Positions 40,227-52,700 of a stretch of 64,000 bases of DNA are shown here, piece by piece. The notes beneath the pieces were generated by a model. The model was given only the letters and a program-made list of their open reading frames with translations, searched no databases and was not told the DNA's origin. How positions within the stretch are numbered: position 1 is the first letter of the stretch; every line of letters starts with the position of its first letter. This stretch comes from Glandiceps talaboti (taxonomy: Eukaryota > Hemichordata > Enteropneusta > Spengelidae), in the NCBI RefSeq assembly GCF_964340395.1, contig NC_135566.1, positions 16,120,001 through 16,184,000 on the forward strand, written 5' to 3'. Both the position numbers and the translations under genes were made by a program.

Positions 40227-40882
40227 GAGGTAAAATCTGGACACTCCCTAAGATAATTATGCAAAGTGGAACTATTTGTTGTTCTTTTATTCAATATTCA
40301 TGTTGCCGATTTCTTGGTCTCCGCGGATATGGATCGTTCAAAATAAATTGTGCACACCTACATTTATAACTTTAAATCAAAACAACGTGACCAAAACAAG
40401 AAACTTTTACTTGAGAAAATGGATAGAAAACAAACGAATTTAGCGTGCTGAGTGCAAAAATTCGATTTCGCCATATTGGATTTATAACCCTTTATCAACA
40501 AATAAATTGTTCCGCAAATTAATCGATTATTGTTAAAACTCAACATAAGTGATCATATGTGTCGTTTTTCATTTTCAAAAATATATATATAAGTAAATTA
40601 TCAAAAAGTTTGTGATTTAAAGCAAACGGAGTCGTAGTTTTGAATGGTTCGTATCGAACTAGTTTTATGCGTAGGGTTAGTATTTTTCTTTTTGCGTTTG
40701 TGACTCGGTCGAATCCCTCAGTTCAAGTCCAGGCGCGAGCCGACGACGTGGAATATTGGAAGTATCAACGTAAAATTTCCCTGGAAACACACTCACGTTG
40801 CTTTTGTTGTACAACAAACGAATACATAACTTGTCAAAGTCCTTGTTGTGTGTGACATAACGGTTATAAACCTCTTAAAAAT

Positions 40883-43800
40883 ATGGCCAAGTTGGTTGCA
40901 GTCTGCCAAAGGGAGGAGAAGTTCCCGTTCCAGGGCAGGCAAATTCCACTAACTATTGACGATAGTTTGACGGTAAGTAAACGAACTTAGTGGGTTGTTG
41001 CACTTCCTGTATGTCATTACATTATGGGTGCATATAGTAAGATTTATACCATATTGTAGAAATTGTCAGAAAAAGGGCATTTTGATCAGTTTTGGCAAAT
41101 GACGCGAAAAGATTTAGCATGTAAATAAATTCGAAATCTGACTGAAGGTGAACAGGGAGGCGTTGGTCGTGTCTGTACGAGTCAAGCCAAAACACGACCT
41201 TGAAATCGTGTGAAATGAATAGCTTAACATTTTATGCCATACAAACGTGTCACACTTGGTAAATATTCTCACATCATTAGCAAGAACAGTGCTAATTAAA
41301 GAATGTTGATGCAGCTTTTGTATGGTTTAGAAGTATGACTATGAGGATGTTACTACATGTTGCAATATTTGCATCATGTAGGATGCAGTGGCTAATAGCA
41401 ATATATGTCATTTATAATTTTGCATGCAATTTTATCTTAAGCATGATAAGATGCTTAATACAAGAAAGCAAAAACTCACCATAGGATGCATTAGACATTT
41501 GTTTACATTTGAGAAACTTGACACAAATTAAAGTAACACAATTACTAACATCATCCATACAAGTTAATTCAATATTGAAAAGAATCACACCAGGAAGTGA
41601 CACTTTGGGCATTGACAGTTTGTTTACCCTATTAACATGAATGTGTGATTGACCACTTTGTTGTTACTTGTAAGGTCAAGGTAATTACATGAACCAGCAT
41701 GTTTCACTTTTAATTATCCCGAAATATTTATGGTAAGGTAGCTGCAGTAATTGTAGCATTTGCTGTGATTTTGAATTTTTTTCTGTTTTTGTGCTTTTTT
41801 TGTTCCGATGTTTAACTGCAAGCAAAAGCTACAATTCCTGTAACGTAAACGCAAATAGACGAGATCACATTGAAAACGTGAGTGAAAAGTCAGCATACTG
41901 CACGTTCAAAACGCTGCATGCTTTACTACATTTGCCAATTTTGACGGAATTGGGGTACCTCTGAACACTTCTTGGGTCTTGAAGGCTCTGTAATATATGT
42001 TGGCGATTTTTTGGCAGGTAAGGTGTACTTTAGCAGAAAAATGCACCCAACTTTGCTGTTCAGATCTAAATTGCTTCCGTCTATTTGCAATACGATACGA
42101 AACGATATGATACAATATGATCAAAAGATACGTCATGACACCCAAACTAAGATAATGAGATAACACAAAAGATGTACAGTGTTGTTAACAGACTTCCTTT
42201 GTGGAAAAATTTGTTGTATCAATTGACACAGATGCCCACCAGTAAATTGATAAAAGTACATGTATTACATTAAGTTATTGCATTGGTAATGGATTACTGA
42301 TTACTTCCCCATCCCAATATCATCTTGCTATGATTATTTCTATTGAATGGGTACTGTATCACCAGTCACAAGGTACATGTATACATCATACAGATCAGAC
42401 ATCAGATTGACTATTAATTTGACAGGGTTTCTTGTACAATAAGATGAATTTATCTGTGATAAACACAGTGAAAATACGACTTAGAGAGGGGGAGGGAGGG
42501 AGGGGTCTGTAACACTGATACATTTTAACAGCTACCACATTTACATTAATTAATATGTATACAGTATGTTAAAGTGGCCATATGGATGAGGATTGGATTT
42601 CTAATTTATAAAACAATTTTATTATGGTTTCCTACATGTACTTGACAAATGAATGTGAAATAACATGGACAAAGTCTGTGTTTGAAACTCAATACATTAC
42701 AAAAAAGCTAAAAAATTATGTAAAAAGTTTGTTATTGTACGTATGTATAATAACAAGCATTTTATACATTGATTGATGTTTTACAATTTATTGAGTGACA
42801 AACAAGGACTTGGCATGTGTCCTTTCACATTGATATTTCAAGTAGGAAGCCATGATAAAATTGTTTTGTAAAGTTAAAAATCCAAAATAAATACCCAGTC
42901 CTCATCCACTTTAATGTTTTTGGCTGTGATACAATACTTCATCAGATTAGTTAGACTGAATTCATCGATCAGCTTTTGAAGTTGAGATTTTGACTATGAG
43001 ACATACATGTACTATGCATCATAGATGTTGACTCAGATTAAATCATCCAGCTCTATCCTTGGGGAGTTGTGGGTCCCTGCAAAAAGAAAGAAGTTGGGGT
43101 ACCGTAACACAATGTTTTGGGTGACCAATTGCAAGGGGAACTCACATATGATGTTGCCTGACTAAGAACAGGAAACCTATTATCATTGTAACATACATCA
43201 TCCATTTCCTTGATTTGTCAATACATGTGGTTTTGACCATTATGATTTTGTGATGTTCACAGCAAAGTGATGTCATCAGTCATCAATATGCATACATGTA
43301 CATGTATCATCGCAAAACTTAATGACTAATGATGTCATATTCACTGGCATAAAATGTTGGTCACCACCGTCAGGAAATGTATATGGAGGGTATTACAATA
43401 TAACAACATATTGACAAGTTATATAATGTACATATGCATGTACCTGCATAAATATTATACTGTAACGTGCACAGTTCTGTGTGATTTTACTCAACCACAG
43501 GGTGGTCATCCTCACACCCCATTCAGTAATTCTGTAAAAAATTCACTATTGTGCCCTTTTTTTATCTTGTTCTGTTCTTGTTGACTCCTTTTCTAATGCT
43601 AGTAAGTTCATCTTCAGAAAACTGTAAATATGAGATTCTGCACTTGCAGCATTTCCAGTCAATAAATCTATTGTGACTGCTATGCAAGAACACTTAAAGC
43701 ATACACTGAGAATGGAACAAGTTCAAATGATCTCAGTTCACCACCATTTTTTTGACTATGAACCACTCATTTACCTGAAAAATTTAAACAGCGATGATAA

Positions 43801-46800
43801 TTGTTTATGCTTGAATGAAAGGAAATTAATTTTGCAGTTCAGTTATGAAATAGGTTTAGTTTCGTTCAAGCTATACTATTATTACAGTTATAGCACAAGT
43901 GTTACCATACATTTGTACAGTCATGTACATTTCACAAATGGTTACTATGGTTACCATACATGTACGTTTCCTGTTTTTGTTACTAGATGGTGATGGAGTT
44001 TACAGACTCTGATTTCCTGGGATGTGATCATGGAAGATGCTTACGTGTGAAACCTGCAGAGTTGGAAAGATTTGTACAGGTAATGTCAACAATACAATTC
44101 ACTGTGAATAGTCTGGCTATTGCAGGCTGAACTGAAATGACTATTTCCTCTCTCTCAATTTCTTTGATTTACTGGATCTTGGTCTTTATTGAAAAATATT
44201 GAAAATGGCATTTCTGTGCAATTGTCCATCTGCAACACGGGGTGGGGGCTGGGGGGTTGCACGAGTGCTTGCAGTGTTCTGTGAGCCGTACTTTCATAAC
44301 CATAGCGAGTGAAAATACAGCAGAAACCACTGTAAACACAAGAGTGCAATTAGTCCCATACTGGCATTCACACAGCATGGAGTTCTGTTCTTATATGTTT
44401 AGCCTGAACAGCAAAATTCCATAAAAGTGATACTGTACAATCGCATTCTTTCATGTACGAAATGGTTGTGCCATCATTTGCATATAGGTATGCAATAATG
44501 TTTTCTATATTGTACTGAAGTGTAAATACCACTAGTATGTGTGTGTACCAATGTAAGTAATCTCTGGTACATATGTAATAAAAATAATTATTGTCTTGGA
44601 TATCTTGACAGAAATTTGAACTACTGAATAAAGATGAACTAGCTGTGGCAATGATGGTGACAAGTAAAGAGCTTTTCAATACATTGTCTCAAATGGTGCC
44701 TTGTGTTGGGTGTAGGAGGAGGTAAGTTTAGTGTATGTGTGTGTGTTTGTGTCTGTCTGTCTGTGTCTGTGTCTGTGTGTCTGTGTGTGTTTCGAGAGTA
44801 ACTGTGTTTGGTGACTTCTGTGTGTCTTATCACAAGAGTTGTGCCAGTCACAAACAGAGGGACACCCTTGTAGGACATTAAAGTTTCCGTCCAACTTCAT
44901 TCATTTATAGATTCCATGAAGAAAGCCATCTGTGTAAGGCTGAAACGTTGGAAAATAAAGCTATTTTAAACCAAAGATAAACAGACTTGTTTCGCTTTCA
45001 AACCCAGTCCAACTTACTTGTACAACAAAGTAAACATCATGTATTTAGTTCTTTCACCTGAGTAGGCCCTTCTGTCAGGAAGGTCACATGTACTGAAGTC
45101 TGTCATCCTATGTTTAGTCAAAATATCAGTCACTAATTACCTTTGTGACTTTGGAACATTAGTTTACTTGTGTACATCATATTAGTTCATTGACACAATA
45201 TTCTAATGGTGTCAAAATAACCGAGGTTCCCAATTATGGTAAATTGTGTGAGACACAGTGCAACTTTTACCCCTTTCTCACTTTCTGTTACTGGGGTTCC
45301 CAATATTAGTTATAAACACACTTGAGTATTTGTACTAGTGTATAGTACAGTGTAAGGGTCAAGTCTTGTACTCCTGTGTGTCATAGTTCTAAAAGGGCAG
45401 TTTAATTTGAGTTGTACAGGCCCACATAGCATTACATCAACAAGATTTGTAATCATCAGGAGGAACACTGAGCACTTTGAAATTCTTACAGGACTTTTAT
45501 ATTATCCTACATTATTTTAGTTTGTCGTTTTTATGCACAAACATTATTTATAGTTTATATAATTCTTAAGTTGTGTAACTGTAATGTGTAAAATAACTAA
45601 AGAAGAAAATGGTATGAAGATTTGTTTGGATTGTATATTTATCCAATATGAGACATTCATAATCTACTTCAGATTACAGTGCTTCCAGTTATGTACGAAG
45701 TATGAACAATGAAGTATTGCAACATATTGAATACATTACTGAACTTGCCCTGATGCATTGACATAGATTTAGCTACACTGTATAGTCACAACATTGCCAT
45801 ATAACAGTGTACTTTGATAATGCCGCAAAACACAGTCGTGCACAATGTTCATTGTTGAAAATAAACCCAATCTATCATGGCTAGATGTACAGAGTGGTGT
45901 ATCAGACAACAAACCTCGGTAATTGTAAGAGGTGCCAAATTTGAAAATTTGTTATAATTGAAGTTATCAGCAATGACGCTCACAGTTGCAGCACATCTTT
46001 GATCTGACCCTACTGAATTTTGTACAAAGACACAAATGCATTTTGGTGATGTATCAATATGTTTCAGTAGTTTGTCGTTCATACTTTGATTGGAAGCACC
46101 GTAATGATTCAAATGCATGAAAGTGGGGGAAATACAGAGATAATGGAATTGTGTTTTTCATTCAGTTTCATGTGTTGCAATATTCACAAGTATTGTCTTT
46201 TTTATTTGCAACAGTGTTGAACGTATGTTTCATCAGTTGGTCAAGTCTGGTCATCAGAGGGCGTTAGAACCACTCGTAGTGGCACCAAACGCTGTATTGT
46301 CAATAGTACATGAAACGCTATTTGATGCAAACGCTATCTATAATCTATTCTACATACGAGGGTAAGTATTGAATTGAAATGTGAATATTTATCAGATATG
46401 AAAAGAGGAAGTATGAAGTTTGTCTTTTGATAATTATTTGTGATACATATTCAACGAAACCCACATTTTTGTTTTTTCTGAGTGGTTAGTATATAAGGCA
46501 GGAATTTCTTGGCAATCCAAATTCAAAATTTAATTCTTTATGATAAATTTGTAATTATACGAGTGATTTATAAAGTTATGATACACAAGCAGTTCAAAGT
46601 TTTTTAGGATTTAGTTTTCAGTCGACGATCCTCATCAGAATGACAAATTCCATAGTTACAGCTGATCTAACATCTGCAATCGACTGATCCAACTACCACC
46701 TAGTGGTCAGCTGTAACTATGGAATTTGTCATTCAGATGAGGAATGTCAACCAAGACAGATCGAAAGCACAATGCTAAAAATTTTGAACTGCTTTTGCGT

Positions 46801-49667
46801 TATAACCTTTTGTAAATCATGTGATCTACCAAGCTGTTGAACATTTTTTGGTGATTATACAAGTGTTCACACAATTCTGACTACTGTGTGTATTCTTTTC
46901 CCCTGTGACAGGTTACAGTTGGGCACAATGATGGACAACATACCGAAAATGAAGAAAAACAAGAGATGCATGTTACATTCAATAGACACACAGAAGACCA
47001 AACTGATAGGGTACGTATTGGGATTGTCAGTGACCGAGCAGGTGGTAGCTCATGTGCCTCTAACCATTGCAGTCTGGGTTCAAATCTGCCCAGAGTCTCC
47101 TAGGTTTGATTAAAAATGAAGTAGGCAATTGACAGAAAATCTCAGTGTACAACATCAAAAATACAAACGGAGATGAGATTTAGAAACTTAGAAATGTAAA
47201 CTTAATGGCGCTTGTACCCTGTTTTCAGGATAGTTATTGTCAATGGTATAGGTAAAACGAAGTATGGAATACAATTTGACATGCCAGTTTGTCATTCATA
47301 TAATGTTTTATTTGTTTTCAGGAGTTGGATAGATGTATGGGATGTCCTCTCTCAAGAATGTCGAGATGAAGTTACTGTTATAGAAGCAGATGCACTTTTG
47401 GAAACAACAGAAGTCTATCTCCGTAAACATAGGTATGCTAAAGTGCTCTCTGTAACAGTGTAGCCTTTTGTGTTATCCAGAAATATATATTTTTACATAC
47501 TGTAAGTGAGGTACATTTAAATAGCAACATGTGTGGAGTATGGATGTAGTCGCAGATTGTCATGGCAACAGGTCAGTGTTGTACATTTAAAAACTTGTGT
47601 GTGGAGTTGTATTGTGTGATTGTGGTCACTGATTGTCAGAGCAACAGGTTATTGACGGATTCTTCATTTCTTCACCAGGTTCTGTTGTGAGTGTAAATCC
47701 AAAGTGATGAGGGCATACAACATCTTAATTGGTGAGGTCGATAGCTGTCAAGAGAAAGGTTACTGTCCAACACTGTATGAAGGGTTGCGATGTTGTCCAC
47801 AGGAAAGACATGTCCACGTCCTATGTGATACAGAGTTTATTGCGCAGTTGATAAGTAGAGCTGAACCAGATCTTAATGGCGGGTAAGAATGAGTTGCATG
47901 TAATACAGGGTTTACTGCATGTTTAAGAAATAGACCATGTGATAAAAACTTTACTGCATGTTTGAGAAATAGACTACGCGATGAATACTTTCTTGCAAGT
48001 TTTAGAATTGGACCATGTGATAATAAATTTCTTGTATATTATAGAAATAGACTTGTGATAAAGACTATCACATGTTATAGAAATAGACTGTGTGATAAAA
48101 ACTGTATTACTTGTTTAGGAAATAACCATGTGATACAGAGTTTATTTCATAGCTGATAAGTACAGCTGAACCAGTTAAGATATACAATATGATGCAATTG
48201 AGAGTGGCATTTCAAGAGCAAGTATGATATTCACCATGTAGCAATTGAATTAAACATGCACTTTGGCCCGCTGATATATGGTTGCATAATGAAATGTTAT
48301 AGTTGAGCATTTCCCAGTAACATCAACATGGGATTGGTATTATTACTCTGGCAATTGAGCCTTCAGTTTACTAAGATAGACACAAACTGAAACTATTGTC
48401 GTAACAGGTTGATACAGCAGTGATAAACTATTGAATGGACATTGGTTTAATTATAGTCTCAGTAGGGAGGTGTCTCTGCAAACTAGTTTATTTAGAGTTC
48501 CATAAACTTGCAGTGCCGTTTTGGGACTTCCAATATTTACACTATCTTGATCACAGGGTGATTAGAATCGCACAACAGAGGAACCGCTATCATCCTCTTG
48601 TGTAATCTACCACATTGAAGATCAATAGATTTAGTCTGCATCTGTTTTAGTAAACCGAAGTCTGGATTACCAGTGTTGTAATGTGTTAACAAAGACAATA
48701 GTAAAGAATGATGATTCATGCATGCAAGGCTATGATTCACAACTAAGAAGCATAGCAATTTGTAATTCATCTAATGTAGAATGATGAAATCTAAATTTTT
48801 GTGGTCAGAATTTATAAAAGTATAACTTTGATCAGGTATACATTTGTACAAATTGAAATTATTCACTTTATAGTAATAATTCACCTTATTGAAGTGAATG
48901 AGATATGGTCACTCCTGAAAACAAGATGTATTTTAACATGATATCCACCTCCACATTGCCGTTCCCAGATGATATAGCCTTGAAATAGATATGGTTGCCT
49001 AATGTGATGTAGGGTAATGCAAGCATATATTGTTGAGTCATAGTTCTTGTAATGTGATCCACAAGAAACCACATACTAGTTTTTCTAATAATTTATGGTA
49101 AAGGGTACTGAATGTTCTGTAAAATGTCTCACTATAGGGTTTTGATTAGCAAAAACTGAGTGAAGCAAAATCTCAGACAAAACACATGAATAAATTACTC
49201 TCAGGTGTTGGTGTTTGTTGCATTTTGTAATCTAACTTGGAAGTAATCTGAAGGAGAACTTTAAAACAATGGATAATATTTGCTTTGCTTTTTTCAGGAG
49301 ACGAGAGAGACATGCCAAAACCATTGACATTGCACAGGAAGAAGTTCTAACATGTCTGGGTATTCAGCTGTATGAAAGGTTGTATCGTATCTGGCAAAAA
49401 CTACGTGCTGAGGAGCAAACATGGCAAATGTTGTTCTACCTTGGTGTCAATGCTTTGAAAAAGAGTTTTGAGGTAGGATATACTCAACAGCCACCTTGAC
49501 ACATTGGCATCTTTCCACATTATTATACTAACCATATCATATGTAACCCAGTTGCTTTTGGTTCCTACCTAGAGTATGGGAGCTATATGTTTACATGAAG
49601 AAACGTGAATGCTGTGGAGGCATATTTGCTCAAGCTCAGAAAAATGTGTGTCTGTCTGTCTGTCTGT

Positions 49668-49721
<54 letters not shown>

Positions 49722-52700
49722 CTGAGGAGGGGTTCAGGCACCTTCTTGCTATGGTCTTCTGTGGGGAAGTTTGAGGACAAGGTTAGGTGTTTTCTTCCTC
49801 TCTGTGTGTATGAGAGGGGGGAGAGGTTCAGGCGACCGCTTGCAAGGGTCTGTATGGAATTGAGGACAAGGTCAGGAAGTGTTTTCTTCCTCAGTGTGTG
49901 TATGAGGTCGGGGAGGGGTTCAGGTGTCCTCTTGTGGGGGTCTTCTGTTGGACGACAAGGTCAGAAAGTGTTTACCTTTTCACCATTGATTAGTATGAAA
50001 GTTCTAAGTTCTCTTATGTGTTGTGTAAGCTCACATGCATTGAAGTCATTCAGTTAGTAACGCTAAACCAGACAACTGATGAACAAGTTGCCAAATAGGA
50101 ATATTATCATATCTTTTTTTGTAAAAAAAACAAAGCATAATGTAGAGGGTGTTTTGTTTGCTCTAAGGTTGCCATTGAAGAAAAACAAGGAGTTACTATG
50201 CTGGAGCTGGTGTGCAATGAAATCACAGAAGCTGAGAAAGCAAAGCAACAACGAAAAGAACAGAAAAAGCAGAAGAAAAAAGCCAAAAAGAAGAGTAAAA
50301 CGGAGAGCACAGAGGAAATTGAACCAGTTGTGTTACCCGAAAAGCAACCAATCAGGAAAAGTAAACCTAAGTGTTCTGATTCCAAACCACTGGGACAGTA
50401 CATTAGTCCTTCATGTAAACAGGTAAACACAAAAAAGGACAGTCGTTCGCATAAAACGATGACCATTCAATAATCAATGGTCTGCATAAAGTGGCGTTGT
50501 AGTGTTGATGAACAGAGCAGTGTTTTTGGTTTCTGGCACTCTGAGAATCAAATATGAACCAACTTCAATGGGTCAAAAAATGAGCACTTGTTGGACAATT
50601 GCTTAATGTGTGACTCAAGTCTATTTAGTATGATTGACTTCAGCTTAGCTAAAAATCATATCAGTGTCATTTCAGTTGCAGATTTGATAATTGAGTTGTG
50701 TTAAATGTTTCAGTGTAGCTAGCAGTGCAGATCGAGTGCTATATCAATATTATGTTTGAGTCTCTACAACCACCGCAGAGAACTCTGTCCTGACATGGAT
50801 TATGACTCCCTTTACAGGTTGACAGCAACGACAACAACGACGATAGCAGTTGTAATACATGTACATCAAACAAAGAGGGGCGAAAGTGTGATGGGAGGAG
50901 TAAGAGCCGATCGTCTTCAGCCCAGCTTAACAGCAACGGTGATGGCGATAGTGTGTGTGAGTGTGATAGTAGCAAATCTCTAAGTAACGGTTACGAAGGT
51001 AGTCATAGTCCAAATGATGGAGGGTATTGTAGTGAATCAAGTTCTGAAAGTCATTCCAGAGATGGGTCAGATTGTCAACCGCCAGGTGAGCCTGTGTATT
51101 GACTTTACTTGTATCGCTTTGGCACAAGGTTATCTTGCTTCTTGTTAATGGTGTATGTATTACAGAGTATACCCAATCTTGGCAGAACACTTGATTCTCA
51201 AAGCAGAGATCTATAAAAATCCTTATTTGCATAGATCGTAAGAGTCATTCATGTAAATTTCAAAACATTCAGATAATAGAGAAAACAGTGACGTGCATCT
51301 TATTTGTGCAAAAGGTGTATGTCAAGGATAAGAAAGTCCAGGTAAAAAATAGAATGAAGAAATGGCATGATTTCATTTAGTTTCTCTGCAATGAAAGCTT
51401 GCAAGCTACAGTTTATATATTAAAAATAGTATGAGCCCATGCAAGTATAGTCTGCATGCCACACACACACACACACATACACACATACACACATACACAC
51501 ATACACACATACACACATAATTGATCGTTTTCTTTCAGGCAACTACAGTCTATTAAAAGCAAAGTTAAAATACCAACAATCAGAGATTATGTTAATCAGT
51601 GGTCAAACTTAACCATTAGTATTGCAATAACAGATTTAAATCATGATCATCGTTAATTTGATTTGATTTATCATGTATACACCGTCCTGTTAAAAATACA
51701 TTCACCCAGAGGTGATTCAGTATTGTTTAGTGTGTGGGATGTTACAAGTAAGTTAATTGAATCCAATGAAACATTTTCAAAAAAATTTGTTCAGTTGCAG
51801 CTTTAAAAGTCGTCAATTATTGTCAAGTGTAACTTGTCATCAATATTCTCATCAGAAAAAGTATATCAAGTCAACTCTTTCACCCACAGACAGTAGTTTA
51901 GTCATGGGTTATTTGTATATTGACATTCCAGCAGGAGCATTGGAAGATTTGTGTCTTGAATGTCAGAGTGGTGTACAGAATGGAATGGTTTTGTCGAAGT
52001 CTAAGAAAAGATGGAACAAAGATATGTCGGTAAGTCCATCCTTTTATGTGAATTGGACTATAGGGATTTGTTGTGGTCAATGTCAAAGGCAACTCACGAA
52101 TTGTATATTGTAGTGGATGTGTCAATCAATCAAATTTCAATGTTTTGTATGTGAGTAGATGTGTTACAATGTATGTAGGTACTTCTGGTTAGTAGTGTTA
52201 CAATGTATGTAGGTCAGTAGATGTGTGGCAGTGTATGTAGGTCAGTACATTATTGTTTATTTTCAGAAATGTTCAGGTTTTAACCTAACATTTTTGTATC
52301 TCGTCGATTTTCCTTTGAAAAAGAATATTTATTCGAAACGTCGGATTTAACAGCTATTTAAACGGACTGATTTATAAGTAGGTGTAGGTGAGTTGATGTG
52401 TTGCAGTGTACCAGTATGGATGTCAGTAGGTGTGTCAATGTATGTAGATTGCTAGGTGTGTTGCGCTGTATGTATTCATGTTATATGGAAGGCAAAATTT
52501 GGATCTAAAATTCTTATTAGTTTACTTTTCAAGTACATGAACACAAGGATTGTGATCTCTGTAAACTTATACTAGACTGATAAACACTAGTCTATTGTGG
52601 TGTCAGGGTTTCTTTGAATCAGAACTGGATGTACATCATGCTATCATCAAACAATGCTAACTAATTGTACCCTCTGTTCCTGTCATCTAATCATACAAGC

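Noticed and set aside
43673-43993. 106-codon ORF just before GGNBP2 exon 2
   Set aside because: No homology was recognised and it runs through the exon 2 acceptor in another frame; the exon itself starts at 43987 by match to human GGNBP2.
47025-47105. Functional tRNA gene
   Set aside because: A and B boxes are recognisable, but the acceptor and anticodon stems do not pair convincingly by eye.
50107-50466. 119-codon minus-strand ORF
   Set aside because: It is the antisense shadow of GGNBP2 exon 9, whose Lys-rich codons read as Phe/Ser/Leu on the other strand.
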